A model generated the notes under the pieces. It saw nothing but the letters and a program-made list of their open reading frames with translations. It was not told the DNA's origin and did not search any database. Below are positions 25,870 to 34,915 of a stretch of 64,000 nt of DNA, in pieces. A program made the translations under genes and the position numbers. Numbering within the stretch: position 1 is the first letter of the stretch; every line of letters starts with the position of its first letter. Source of the DNA: Fimbriimonadales bacterium (GTDB lineage Bacteria > Armatimonadota > Fimbriimonadia > Fimbriimonadales > Fimbriimonadaceae); contig JAOACB010000002.1 in assembly GCA_026418055.1 (NCBI GenBank), forward strand, positions 1-64,000. The letters are read 5' to 3'.

Positions 25870-27279
25870 ATGCCTTCCCCATCCCTCGTGCACTTGGGAG
25901 CCACGGTCCCATCGTTCCAGCCCAACACCTACTTCATCCAAACGTGGGGCTGTCAGATGAACGAGGAGGATTCGGAACAGCTCGCGTTGGGGCTCGAATC
26001 GATCGGTTTTCGGCCCGCCTCCAGCCTCCGCGAGGCCCAAGTGATCCTGCTGAACACCTGCAGCGTGCGAAGGAAGCCGGAGGAAAAGGCTTTCTCGCTT
26101 CTCGGAGAGCTCGCACCCCTCAAGCGTGCCAACCCTGATCGAGTCATCGGCGTTTGCGGATGCATGGCGCAGGCGCGCGCGGAGGAGATCCGCCGCAGGG
26201 CGCCCCACGTGGACTTCGTCCTCGGCACCGGCCACGTGGACGAGGCTCCCGCGCTCGTCGAGCAGGTCCTGCAAGACAGACGGTTCGCCACGAGCCTCGC
26301 CCTGCCGGAACGGAAGGGGGCGATCGTGACCGACCTGCCCGGTCGCTTCCTCGATCGGAAACCGAAGCTGAAGGCGTTCGTGCCGATCCAGTATGGGTGC
26401 GACAAGTTCTGCACCTTCTGCATCGTCCCAATCACCCGCGGCAGGGAGCGGAGCCGTCCCACTCGGGACATTCTGGAGGAGGTGCGTCGCTTGGCTGAAG
26501 CGGGCACCCGCGAAGTGACCTTGCTCGGTCAGACCGTCAACAGCTACGGCAAGAACCTCGAGGAGGGCAGGGTTCCTTTCAGCGAGCTGCTGTGGCGCAT
26601 CGCCGAGGTGCCGGGAATCGACCGCATCCGCTTCACAAGCCCGTACCCTACCGACTTCAAGGAGGACCTGATCGCGACGATCCGAGATTGTCCCAAAGTC
26701 ATGGAGCACGTGCACCTGCCTTTGCAGTCCGGAGACGACCAAGTCTTGAAGGCGATGCGGCGCCTCTACACCGTCGAGAGGTTCCGCGAGATCGTAGGAC
26801 AACTGAGGGCTGCCGTTCCCACAATCGGGATCACCACCGACCTCATCGTCGGCTTCCCTGGAGAGACCGAGGAACAGTTCGAGGGCACGCTCCGTGTCGT
26901 GGAGGAATTGCAGTTCGATGGCGCCTTCATGTTCCTGTACAGCCCGAGGCCGGGAACCAAAGCCGCCGACAAGGAACAGGTTCCGATCCAGGTCCGCCGC
27001 CGTCGGATTCGAGAGCTCGTGAGCCTCCAGAACGAGATCAGCGTCCGTAAAAACGAAGCAGCCGTGGGCCGCGTCTTCGAGGTCCTCGTGGAGGGTCCGT
27101 CGCCGAAAAACCCATCCATGCTGCAGGGGTTCTCGAGGGAGAACAAGATGGTGCACTTTCAGGGCGAGGGGAGCCTGACAGGCGCCATCGTGCAGGTCGA
27201 GGCCACGCGCGGGCATCTCTGGGGAGTGGCTGGCAGACTCGCGTCGGTGGCGAAGGATAGGGTAACGTGCCCCGCGTGA
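25870..27279 (+). CDS. miaB: tRNA-2-methylthio-N6-dimethylallyladenosine synthase MiaB
   Basis: A 469-residue radical-SAM methylthiotransferase. The N-terminal UPF0004 domain has its three cluster cysteines in QTWGCQMNEED, NTCSVR and GCMAQ. The radical SAM triad is YGCDKFCTFCIVP, and a C-terminal TRAM domain begins around residue 390. It adds the methylthio group to i6A37 of tRNAs reading UNN codons. The conserved N-terminus begins about 18 residues after the ATG, so the start is slightly uncertain. It is divergent from the VKOR-DsbA/mnmA operon and overlaps the next gene by 13 bp. Confidence 0.94.
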   Translation: MPSPSLVHLGATVPSFQPNTYFIQTWGCQMNEEDSEQLALGLESIGFRPASSLREAQVILLNTCSVRRKPEEKAFSLLGELAPLKRANPDRVIGVCGCMAQARAEEIRRRAPHVDFVLGTGHVDEAPALVEQVLQDRRFATSLALPERKGAIVTDLPGRFLDRKPKLKAFVPIQYGCDKFCTFCIVPITRGRERSRPTRDILEEVRRLAEAGTREVTLLGQTVNSYGKNLEEGRVPFSELLWRIAEVPGIDRIRFTSPYPTDFKEDLIATIRDCPKVMEHVHLPLQSGDDQVLKAMRRLYTVERFREIVGQLRAAVPTIGITTDLIVGFPGETEEQFEGTLRVVEELQFDGAFMFLYSPRPGTKAADKEQVPIQVRRRRIRELVSLQNEISVRKNEAAVGRVFEVLVEGPSPKNPSMLQGFSRENKMVHFQGEGSLTGAIVQVEATRGHLWGVAGRLASVAKDRVTCPA

Positions 27280-27788
27280 GGAAGGTTGCATCGCTGGCGA
27301 TGGCCGCTGTCGCCCCCATGGCGCTCGCTCAAGGCATCTCGGTTCAAGCGGGCTACTACTTCGGTGAATCGTTCTCCGGCAGGGGAGCCGCGGCGGTGCG
27401 GCTCGAAGGAGTCGAGATCGGCGCCCACCTGCCGCTGTTGCGGCTTCCCCTTTCGCCTGTCGAGGTACGGCTCAGCCCGAGCGTGGTGCTCGGCGGCGGC
27501 CTACGTCGAGGCAGCGATGACGACGGGACCATCTACCGCCTGATGGCCACTGCGAAGCTGAGCCAACCCGGAGGGTCGACCTACCTCTTGGGAGGGATGG
27601 GCTTCGCACGCGTCGAGCCACGCGGCGGGGCCCCCTTTGAACGCACCGAGGGAGCGGTCGCGCGCTTGGCCATCGGTTCGGCTCCGCAGGTCGGGCATCT
27701 GTTGCCCCAACCGTTCTTCGAACTCGCCTACACGTTCGGGCCCTCCGAGTTCCGCGGTTGGACCGTTTCGGCCGGCGTCAGGCTCTGA
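27267..27788 (+). CDS. Small exported beta-barrel-like protein, unknown function
   Basis: A 173-residue protein with a cleavable signal (VRKVASLAMAAVAPMALAQG). The mature part has alternating hydrophobic strands such as VQAGYYFGESF, VEIGAHLPLLRL and a C-terminal WTVSAGVRL that resembles the last strand of an outer-membrane barrel. I do not recognise a family. It overlaps the end of miaB and is probably co-transcribed with it. Confidence 0.6.
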   Translation: MPRVRKVASLAMAAVAPMALAQGISVQAGYYFGESFSGRGAAAVRLEGVEIGAHLPLLRLPLSPVEVRLSPSVVLGGGLRRGSDDDGTIYRLMATAKLSQPGGSTYLLGGMGFARVEPRGGAPFERTEGAVARLAIGSAPQVGHLLPQPFFELAYTFGPSEFRGWTVSAGVRL

Positions 27789-27871
27789 CCGTGCCCGCAC
27801 AAAGCTGGAACGGAAACCCGCGACGGATGGATGTCCCCGCCAGAGCCCTCAGACCGACGACTTGCGGCGGC

Positions 27872-28789
27872 CTAGCGTCGCCGGCGCCTCACGGCCATCG
27901 CCAGCCCTAGCCCAGCCAAGGCCATCGTGGCCGGCTCGGGGACTGGAACGCTCTGAGGACCGATGTTCTCCTGATACTGCCAGACGATGTCCTGGCCCGA
28001 GTCCGAGCCGAAGAGGCTGATGTCCTGACCGTAGTTCGGTCCGTAAACACCCATCACCATCTTCAGCAAAGGGTTGTAGTTGGAAACCGACGGAACGGAA
28101 GCCTTAAGGAGAGTGTAGTTCAGCAAGAACTGCCCCCGCTCCACCAGCTTCCACTGCGGGTGGAACGGATCGGTTTGGGCGCCTCTAGCCAGGGCCAGAA
28201 CATACGGCTTCGAGGAGTTGCCCAAGCTCAGCACGTTGAACGACTGGTCGGAGTGGTTCTGGGCGAGGCCGATGAACCCGTTCTGCTGATGGATGTATCC
28301 CTGAAAACCGCCCCGGATGAACGAAGTGGAACCGAACGGGACGGGCGTGAACTTGCTGCGGGATCGATCTCCGTCCTCCGGATCGCCGCCGCGCACCGGT
28401 TGCCATGGACCGATCCCGAGGAAATCGAACTTGAAGTAGGCCGAGCGGACGAACGAGCCGACCTCGCCGTCGTAGCTGGCGACGAAGCCGAGCCCGAGAA
28501 CCAAATCGCTCGCGCTCCAGCCAGCTTTGCCTCCGAGGTCGCCAATGGCGCCCGTGGAGTTGAAGCTGAACTGGCTCCAAGAGCCCATGACGGAGTACGC
28601 GGTGAACGACAGAGGTCCGTTGTTCTGGTCCGCTAGGAAATCTGTGTCTAGAGAGTCTCCAACCAAGCTCCAGCCGTCGGCGACGGGATCTCCGGTGAGA
28701 CCCCACCCGAAGGATGCGGGCACCGACGCCAAGAAGCCCAAGACCAACCAAACCTTTCGGAAAGAGGCCACGCTCCTATGGTACTTCAT
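27872..28789 (-). CDS. PEP-CTERM sorting-domain protein
   Basis: A 305-residue exported protein with an N-terminal signal (VWLVLGFLASVPASFGWG). The C-terminal tail is the classic PEP-CTERM tripartite signal: VPVPEPATMALAG, a hydrophobic helix and an Arg-rich end. In other bacteria such proteins are processed by an exosortase and accompany exopolysaccharide loci. The middle, about 250 residues, matches no family I recognise. ATG 28789 has GGTGG upstream. No exosortase gene is in the window. Confidence 0.85.
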   Translation of the reverse strand: MKYHRSVASFRKVWLVLGFLASVPASFGWGLTGDPVADGWSLVGDSLDTDFLADQNNGPLSFTAYSVMGSWSQFSFNSTGAIGDLGGKAGWSASDLVLGLGFVASYDGEVGSFVRSAYFKFDFLGIGPWQPVRGGDPEDGDRSRSKFTPVPFGSTSFIRGGFQGYIHQQNGFIGLAQNHSDQSFNVLSLGNSSKPYVLALARGAQTDPFHPQWKLVERGQFLLNYTLLKASVPSVSNYNPLLKMVMGVYGPNYGQDISLFGSDSGQDIVWQYQENIGPQSVPVPEPATMALAGLGLAMAVRRRRR

Positions 28790-28893
28790 TTTTCGCCACC
28801 CTCCGTTTCCGCCTCGGAGAACAGACCTGAACCTGGTGGAAGTACCGGGAAAAAGACCCAAAGCTCCTCTGCCACAGACTGCATGCTGTCTGC

Positions 28894-29820
28894 ATGGTCC
28901 GTTGGATCGCCGGTTCGATCGCCTTGGTTGCGATGGTTGGGTGCGGGTCAGCAGACTCGAGCACGAGCGTGGCCTCGGATGGAACGGCCTCCCTGGCGTT
29001 GCGTCTGCAAGTCCCCAAGCCGGATCCAGGCAACCCATTGGGTATCGCCAAGCCGCTGCAGGAGGTGTTCCGCATTCCCGATGCTCGCGACTGGAGCGTC
29101 CAGCGAAGCACGGAACCCGACGGCAGCGAAGTCCTCACCGCTTCGCGCGCACTGGCGGTCGGCCGTGAGACGGACGCTGGAATCGCTCTCCTGATCGGAG
29201 GCAAGGCGGCGACCCGGGCCGCGGTCACGTTGGACCGAACGCCGTCGGGCGGTTGGAAATACACGGCCCGACTGGAATGGACCGGTGATCCGCCGCAACC
29301 TGACTCAGCCGAGGACGATCGCTCCGCTCGAGACCTCCTCGCTGCTCTGCCGCCAGGGGCGGCCTCCCTCGAGGACGCCCGCGCCATCGCCAAAGACTTC
29401 GAGGCGGAAATCTGGACGATGCTCTTCGGGCCTCCAGAGCCCGTCCTGCCTCAGATGCTGCTGTCTGGCCCCAACGCCATGCAGCGGCGGTTTCGCACGG
29501 CGCTGGCTCCCTCGCTGGAGCGCATCCTGCTCCGGCGCCTGGGCGACCGACTCAGCGAGGACCAGCGTCGGACGCTCGTCTCCTTGGCGCTCGGTGCGGC
29601 GCGCCCGCCCCAAGCGGCCGTTCCGAACGCCGGCCCTAGTCCGGGCAACCGCGGTCCCGACGTTCCACCCATCGGCATCAGTCTCGCCGTCCGGCTACCG
29701 GGAAGAGTGCTCTCGCACAATGGCAAGTTCGACGCCGTCACGGGAGAAGTCTACTGGGAACTGCTGCCCCAAGCTCTCCAGCGCGGGCCGGTGATCCTCA
29801 GCGCCACCAGCACGCCATAA
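28894..29820 (+). CDS. Putative lipoprotein of unknown function
   Basis: A 308-residue protein with a short lipoprotein signal (MVRWIAGSIALVAMVGC, lipidated Cys17). After a Ser-rich linker the body is soluble and partly helical (FRTALAPSLERILLRRLGDRL), with Pro/Gly-rich stretches. I recognise no family. It is divergent from the PEP-CTERM gene and 38 bp upstream of the GH140-like gene, which has its own promoter-like element. Confidence 0.6.
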   Translation: MVRWIAGSIALVAMVGCGSADSSTSVASDGTASLALRLQVPKPDPGNPLGIAKPLQEVFRIPDARDWSVQRSTEPDGSEVLTASRALAVGRETDAGIALLIGGKAATRAAVTLDRTPSGGWKYTARLEWTGDPPQPDSAEDDRSARDLLAALPPGAASLEDARAIAKDFEAEIWTMLFGPPEPVLPQMLLSGPNAMQRRFRTALAPSLERILLRRLGDRLSEDQRRTLVSLALGAARPPQAAVPNAGPSPGNRGPDVPPIGISLAVRLPGRVLSHNGKFDAVTGEVYWELLPQALQRGPVILSATSTP

Positions 29821-29846
29821 GCTGGGCCGAGCATGCGATTTTTGGG

Positions 29847-29852
29847 TACCGT
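29847..29852 (+). promoter_or_regulatory. -10-like TACCGT before the GH140-like gene
   Basis: TACCGT ends 6 nt before the ATG at 29859, with no Shine-Dalgarno between. Confidence 0.3.
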
Positions 29853-29858
29853 GCCACT

Positions 29859-31130
29859 ATGGCCGACTACCCTTGCGAAGTGCACCCCGGGGGCCGTCGT
29901 TTGCAGACTGAGGACGGCAAACCGTTCTTCTGGCTGGCGGACACGGCTTGGGAGCTCTTCCACAGGCTGACGAGGGAGGAGATCGCCGAGTACCTGTCCG
30001 TTCGCAGGCAACAGGGGTTCAACGTCGTGCAAGCCGTCGGGCTTGCGGAGCTCGATGGCTTGAGGACCCCGAATCGGGAGGGACAGCTGCCGCTCCATGC
30101 TGAGGATCCGGAGCGCCCGAACGATCGCTACTGGGACCTCGTGGACTTCGCGTTCGACAAGGCAGAGGAGCACGGAATCACCATCGCGCTTCTGCCGACG
30201 TGGGGAGACAAGCTCAATAAGGCATGGGGCGACGGCCCGGTGGTGTTTCATCCGCGCAACGCGCGGACCTTCGGCGGCTACCTCGCCGAACGCTACGGCC
30301 ACCGCAGGAATCTCGTATGGATTCTCGGCGGAGACAGGCCGATCGAAGCCGAGCACCTGCCGGCCGTTCGGGCCATGGCCGAGGGCATCCGGTCCGCGGA
30401 GAAGAGGCGCCACCTGATGAGCCTTCATCCCCCCGGGGGCGAGAGCTCCTCAAAGTACGTGCACCGCGAGGACTGGCTGGACTTCAACATGCTCCAGTCG
30501 GGGCACTGGTGGTTCGATTCGAGGCCCGATCTCATGGTGGAAGCCGATCTTTCCCTCGAGCCGAGGAAACCGGTCCTCGATGGAGAACCGAACTACGAAA
30601 ACCACCGCCCGTTCCGAGCCTTGGGTGAGCTGCGGGACCTCAACATCCCGCCCTTCTCCGCCCATCAGGTTCGCCGAGCCACCTATTCCAGCGTGTTCGC
30701 AGGCGGCTGCGGGGTCACCTACGGTTGCCACGCGGTCTGGCAGATGGCCCAGCCCGGCTATCCAGGCATCAACCACCCGCTCGGCACGTGGCGGCAGTCC
30801 CTTCATCTGCCGGGTGCCCGGCAGATGAACCACCTCAAGCAACTGATGCTCTCTATGGGTTTCTTCGAGGTGGTGCCGGACCAGTCCCTGATCGCCGCGG
30901 GCCTCGGCGAGGGAACGGAGACGGCGAGAGCTTGCCGGACCAACGACGGCAAGCGGGCGGCCATCTACCTCCCGTGGCCAAGGCCTGTGAAGCCAAGAAC
31001 CGAATCGCTGGCTCCAGGAGGCCGCTGGGAGTGGTTCGATCCTCGATCTGGGCAGACCACGAGGGCCGCGGAACAAAACGGCTTCTTCGACTCGCCAACG
31101 GCCGAGGACTGGGTTCTTCTCTACCGCTGA
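29859..31130 (+). CDS. DUF4038/GH140-like glycoside hydrolase (apiosidase-like)
   Basis: A 423-residue TIM-barrel enzyme. FFWLADTAWELFHRLTREEIAEYL at the N-terminus, the LVDFAFDKAEEHGITIALLPTWGD strand, LVWILGGDRP and VLDGEPNYENH are DUF4038/GH140 hallmarks, and a small C-terminal beta domain with WEWFDPRSG follows. GH140 members remove apiose from pectin side chains. No signal peptide is seen, so the enzyme may act on imported oligosaccharides, as the GH28-like enzyme at 47337 may. Confidence 0.82.
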   Translation: MADYPCEVHPGGRRLQTEDGKPFFWLADTAWELFHRLTREEIAEYLSVRRQQGFNVVQAVGLAELDGLRTPNREGQLPLHAEDPERPNDRYWDLVDFAFDKAEEHGITIALLPTWGDKLNKAWGDGPVVFHPRNARTFGGYLAERYGHRRNLVWILGGDRPIEAEHLPAVRAMAEGIRSAEKRRHLMSLHPPGGESSSKYVHREDWLDFNMLQSGHWWFDSRPDLMVEADLSLEPRKPVLDGEPNYENHRPFRALGELRDLNIPPFSAHQVRRATYSSVFAGGCGVTYGCHAVWQMAQPGYPGINHPLGTWRQSLHLPGARQMNHLKQLMLSMGFFEVVPDQSLIAAGLGEGTETARACRTNDGKRAAIYLPWPRPVKPRTESLAPGGRWEWFDPRSGQTTRAAEQNGFFDSPTAEDWVLLYR

Positions 31131-31143
31131 CGGCCGGGGGCGC

Positions 31144-32670
31144 TCACTCCCACTCGATGGTCGCGGGCGGCTTGCTGGTCAGGTCGTAGAGGACCCGGTT
31201 GACCCCGGGCACTTCGTTGACGATCCGGTTGGCGATCGCCTCCAAGACCTCGAACTCGATGGGCTTGGCTCGCGCCGTCATGGCGTCCTCGCTCTCCACG
31301 GCTCGAAGAACGATCGGTTGCTGGTACGTGCGCTCGTCCCCCATCACTCCGACGCTTCGGACATCCAGCAACGCCGCGTAGCTCTGCCAGATGCCACGGT
31401 GCAAACCTCTGTTGCGGAGCTCCTGACGGAAAATCCAGTCGGCCTCCTGAACGATGCGCACGCGCTCCGGCGTGACCTCGCCCAGGATGCGTACGGCCAA
31501 CCCAGGGCCGGGAAACGGCTCGCGCTCCACGATCTCTTCCGGCAGGCCCAAGGCCCTGCCGACGCTGCGCACCTCATCCTTGAACAGCCAGCGAAGGGGC
31601 TCGACGAGCTTCATGCGCATCCAGGATGGCAAGCCACCCACGTTGTGGTGCGTCTTGATGGTTGCCGCCGTCTCCGAACCGCTCTCGATCACGTCCGGGT
31701 AGAGCGTGCCCTGCGCGAGGTGGGTGCAATCCTGCAACTGGTCCGCATGCTCCTCGAAGACACGAACGAACTCGGCGCCAATGATCTTGCGCTTCTCCTC
31801 CGGATCGGTCACGCCCCGCAGACTCTCGAAGAAGCGGTCCCTCGCGTCGAACACGAGCAACCTCGGATGGAAGACGCGGGTGAACGTCTCCCTCACCTGC
31901 TCCGCTTCGCCCTTGCGAAGGAGGCCGTGGTCGACGAACACGCAGACCGCCCGCTCGCCGATCGCCTTGGTTAGCAACGCAGCCATCACCGAGCTGTCCA
32001 CGCCGCCGCTCACGGCGCAGAGCACCCGTCCCTCTCCAACCTCCGACCGGACGCTTTCGAGCGTCTCCTCGATGAACGCCTCACTCGTCCAATCGCCGAC
32101 CAAGCCAGCCTCATCGAAGAGAAAGCGCCGCAGCACCTCGCGCCCGGATGGCGTGTGGCTGACCTCGGGATGGAATTGCACGCCATACAATCCACGGGAA
32201 CGATCCTCGATCGCCGCCACAGGACAGCTGTCGGTGGAAGCCACAGTGCGGAAACCAGGCGGTGGTTCGGCCACTTGGTCCCCGTGGCTCATCCACACCT
32301 GCGGCGAATCGAGGCCGGCGAGCCAGGATCCGTCGGCCACCCATCCCAGCACGCGCTTGCCATACTCCTTGGCCTCGGCCGACACGACGCGCCCGCCCAG
32401 CAGCCGCGCCATGAGCTGCAAGCCGTAGCAGATGCCGAGCGTCGGGATCCCCCGCAACAGTCCAAGGTCGATGGCCGGAGCCCCGTCTTCGAGGACGGAG
32501 CGCGGCCCTCCGCTGAGAATGACCGCAGCCGGCGGCGCTTCCCGAAGCCGCCCCTCCGCCTTCCTCCAAGGCACCATCTCGCTGAAGACCCCGAGCTCCC
32601 GGCAACGTCGCACGATGAGTTGCGTGTACTGGCCGCCGAAGTCGACAACGAGAACGCTCTGGTGTTCCAT
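31144..32670 (-). CDS. guaA: GMP synthase (glutamine-hydrolysing)
   Basis: A 508-residue enzyme converting XMP to GMP. The N-terminal class-I amidotransferase has [11 protein letters not shown], the nucleophile in GICYG and QFHPEVSH. Then come the ATP pyrophosphatase P-loop [10 protein letters not shown] and the C-terminal dimerisation domain ending [13 protein letters not shown] 32670 begins the conserved domain and has GGAG upstream; the longer open frame above it crosses an intergenic hairpin and is not coding. A TACAAT at 32694-32699 may be its -10. Confidence 0.95.
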   Translation of the reverse strand: MEHQSVLVVDFGGQYTQLIVRRCRELGVFSEMVPWRKAEGRLREAPPAAVILSGGPRSVLEDGAPAIDLGLLRGIPTLGICYGLQLMARLLGGRVVSAEAKEYGKRVLGWVADGSWLAGLDSPQVWMSHGDQVAEPPPGFRTVASTDSCPVAAIEDRSRGLYGVQFHPEVSHTPSGREVLRRFLFDEAGLVGDWTSEAFIEETLESVRSEVGEGRVLCAVSGGVDSSVMAALLTKAIGERAVCVFVDHGLLRKGEAEQVRETFTRVFHPRLLVFDARDRFFESLRGVTDPEEKRKIIGAEFVRVFEEHADQLQDCTHLAQGTLYPDVIESGSETAATIKTHHNVGGLPSWMRMKLVEPLRWLFKDEVRSVGRALGLPEEIVEREPFPGPGLAVRILGEVTPERVRIVQEADWIFRQELRNRGLHRGIWQSYAALLDVRSVGVMGDERTYQQPIVLRAVESEDAMTARAKPIEFEVLEAIANRIVNEVPGVNRVLYDLTSKPPATIEWE

Positions 32671-32693
32671 GTGGACGGGCTCCGAGGACTTGG

Positions 32694-32699
32694 ATTGTA
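32694..32699 (-). promoter_or_regulatory. Candidate guaA -10 (TACAAT)
   Basis: On the minus strand TACAAT lies 23 nt before the guaA ATG, leaving room for its GGAG. No good -35 is seen. Confidence 0.35.
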
Positions 32700-32713
32700 C
32701 CGACAGACGCTCA

Positions 32714-32744
32714 GAGGGCTCGCGGCTGTTGCCCGCGAGCCCTC
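32714..32744 (-). terminator. Hairpin between the wza-like gene and guaA
   Basis: A perfect 12-bp GC-rich stem (GAGGGCTCGCGG and its complement) with a 7-nt loop lies 22 bp after the wza-like stop and before the guaA promoter candidate. The U-tract is weak. Confidence 0.55.
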
Positions 32745-32765
32745 GTATCCTCGTGTCGCTCCGGT

Positions 32766-33941
32766 TCAGAAGCCCAGCAACCGCAACGGCCAGAACACGA
32801 GACCGAGAACCGCGCTGATCTCGCCTGTGCCAGGCTTGCCGCTCTGCGGCACGAACACGACGTCGCGGTCCTGCAACACCGGATCGACGGCACCGGGCTT
32901 GTTGGCGATGATGTCCCGGTAGTTGATCTGAATCCTCTCCACCTTGCCGTCCGGCATCTGGCGGATGATGGTCACGCCGTCGGTCTTCGCACCAGGGGCG
33001 GGTCCGCCGGCGCTTGAGATCGCCTGGGACAGCGTCCACTCCCGGCCGTCGGGAATGACCTGGGCGCCCGACTGCTTCACCTGACCCACGACTGCGACCC
33101 TGGCCGTGACCTCCGGAATGATGATCGTGTCGTTATCCTCGAGCTTCAGGTTGAGATCCGTCCGACCCTTCTTCACCGCGGCGTACATGTCGACGGGGAT
33201 CTCCTGACCCCGCCTGACCACTTTCGCCCGCGTGAGCGCCGCCCGCTCGCTCTCACCGCCGGCCGCCGCCAGAGCTTCGACGATGCCCTGTCCCTCGAGA
33301 ATCGTGACGAGACCAGGCCGCCCAACCGGACCCAGGATGTTCACCCGGATCGTGGCGTCGCTCTGGATGCTGATCACGTCGCCCGGTTGTAATAGGAGGT
33401 TCGACTCGTTCTTCCCGTCGATGAAGATCTCCCGAAGCTCCACGACCTTCGTGTTGCCGCCGCGGATGACGATCGCCCTCAGCCGCTCCGGAAGGTTCGC
33501 GAGACCTCCCACGGCCGCGATCGCTTCGGTGAGGCGCCAGCCGGGCCGGTAGTCGATGATGCTGGGCCGTCCAACCGCTCCCAACACGTACACCCGGTTC
33601 AGCCGCATCTGCTTGACGTTGACGGTCACTTGCGGCTCGCGAAGCTCGCGCCGGAGAGCCTGCTCGAGGCGGAACTTCAGCTCCGTCACCGTCAATCCGG
33701 CAGCCTCCACGTCACCGATGATCGGCATCGTGAATTTGCCGTCCAATCGAATGAGGAAGTCGCCGGAAAGCTCCGGAACGTCGCGGGTCACGACCGAAAT
33801 CACGTCCTCCGGGCCCAACTTGTAATCGGTCGGAATCTCCAGCGGCCGGTCTCCGGGAGGGGTCCCCTGAGCCCGGACGGTTGGCGCAAGCCATGCCAAC
33901 AGGCTCAGAACAGCGAACAACATCAACTTCGACCAACGCAT
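32766..33941 (-). CDS. Polysaccharide export protein (Wza-like, SLBB repeats)
   Basis: A 391-residue exported protein. A signal peptide ([21 protein letters not shown]) is followed by the Poly_export domain ([44 protein letters not shown]), then three SLBB domains, recognisable at [28 protein letters not shown] and [14 protein letters not shown]. It would form or feed an outer-membrane exit for exopolysaccharide. No lipobox cysteine is visible. GAGGA upstream favours ATG 33941 over 33962. It follows the sugar transferase gene by 99 bp. Confidence 0.88.
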   Translation of the reverse strand: MRWSKLMLFAVLSLLAWLAPTVRAQGTPPGDRPLEIPTDYKLGPEDVISVVTRDVPELSGDFLIRLDGKFTMPIIGDVEAAGLTVTELKFRLEQALRRELREPQVTVNVKQMRLNRVYVLGAVGRPSIIDYRPGWRLTEAIAAVGGLANLPERLRAIVIRGGNTKVVELREIFIDGKNESNLLLQPGDVISIQSDATIRVNILGPVGRPGLVTILEGQGIVEALAAAGGESERAALTRAKVVRRGQEIPVDMYAAVKKGRTDLNLKLEDNDTIIIPEVTARVAVVGQVKQSGAQVIPDGREWTLSQAISSAGGPAPGAKTDGVTIIRQMPDGKVERIQINYRDIIANKPGAVDPVLQDRDVVFVPQSGKPGTGEISAVLGLVFWPLRLLGF

Positions 33942-34040
33942 CGGCTTTTCCTCAATGTTCAATGGAGGGCCCGTTCCACGCGAGCCCTATGGATGAAACA
34001 ACCCCGCAGCACGACTCGTGCCAAAGCATCGCCCGACGAA

Positions 34041-34718
34041 TCAGCAGGCTCCTTCGCCACGCAGGACGGACAACGGGGTCTTGAGCAGAATCATCAGGTC
34101 CGTCCGGAACGACATCTCGTTCAGGTACTTGTGGTCCAAGGCCATCCACTCGTCGAAGGTCAGGCGGCTTCTGCCACAGATCTGCCAATAGCAGGTGAGC
34201 CCAGGCTTCACCGTGAGCCGTTCCCACGCGTAATCGTCGTACTGCTCGACCTCCCTCGGCAACGGCGGACGAGGACCCACGAGGCTCATGTGGCCCGTGA
34301 AGACGTGGATCAGCTGCGGCAGCTCATCCAGGCTGTACTTCCGCAGCCATCGGCCCACCCGGGTCACCCGGGGGTCGTTCGTGATCTTGAAGATCGGTCC
34401 GTCCTTCTCGTTCCGAGCGATGAGCTCCGCGAGCCTCTGCTCGGCGTCGACGTACATCGAGCGGAACTTGACGAATTTGAAGCGCCGGCCGTCTTTGCCG
34501 ACCCGCTCGCAGCAGTAGAACACCGGACCGGGGCTTGAAAGCTTCACCAGAAGGGCCAGAACTGCGAACAGAGGAAACAGGATCAGCAACAGCGCGCCGG
34601 AAACGACGATATCCAAAGCACGCTTGGCGAACCGATAGCCAGCCGGAAGGGAGCGTCTTCGCCCCCTCAGGCTGCTCTCCGCCCGCGTCTGTGTCCCCAT
34701 CGGTCGACTAACCGCCAT
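34041..34718 (-). CDS. Undecaprenyl-phosphate sugar phosphotransferase (WcaJ/PssY-like)
   Basis: A 225-residue bacterial sugar transferase. One membrane hairpin (LDIVVSGALLLILFPLFAVLALLVKL) is followed by the catalytic domain: PVFYCCERVGKDGRRFKFVKFRSM, ITNDPRVTRVGRWLRKYSLDELPQL, SLVGPRPPLPREVEQY and RLTVKPGLTCYWQICGRS. It moves the first sugar-1-phosphate of a repeat unit onto undecaprenyl phosphate. It lacks the long N-terminal domain of full WcaJ, as small PssY-type enzymes do. GGGTGGGAG precedes the ATG. Confidence 0.9.
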   Translation of the reverse strand: MAVSRPMGTQTRAESSLRGRRRSLPAGYRFAKRALDIVVSGALLLILFPLFAVLALLVKLSSPGPVFYCCERVGKDGRRFKFVKFRSMYVDAEQRLAELIARNEKDGPIFKITNDPRVTRVGRWLRKYSLDELPQLIHVFTGHMSLVGPRPPLPREVEQYDDYAWERLTVKPGLTCYWQICGRSRLTFDEWMALDHKYLNEMSFRTDLMILLKTPLSVLRGEGAC

Positions 34719-34795
34719 GCTCCCACCCGTTGTCGCTCCGTCCGAGAATCAACAGGCGCTCCTTTCCCAACCACGGGGCAAAACCACGCTTTCTT

Positions 34796-34809
34796 CCATT
34801 GTACAATGG
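34796..34809. promoter_or_regulatory. 14-bp perfect palindrome CCATTGTACAATGG
   Basis: The palindrome lies 78 bp before the sugar transferase start, in the 197-bp gap after glmS. It contains TACAAT on both strands, so it may be a -10 region, an operator or both. Confidence 0.35.
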
Positions 34810-34915
34810 CCCGCTTTGCTCCGTTCGGGACAACTTTCGCCCTCCTGTCCCACAGGGTTCGTTCCATAGTGGGAGCTCTTTTCCCATTCCGGCAACTTCA
34901 CCGGGGCCTTCGAGC

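Noticed and set aside
25789-27291. 500-codon open frame on the minus strand
   Set aside because: Antisense to miaB, whose cysteine motifs are unmistakable.
32671-33039. Extension of guaA upstream of 32670
   Set aside because: It crosses the intergenic hairpin and the end of the wza-like gene. GuaA begins at MEHQSVLVV.
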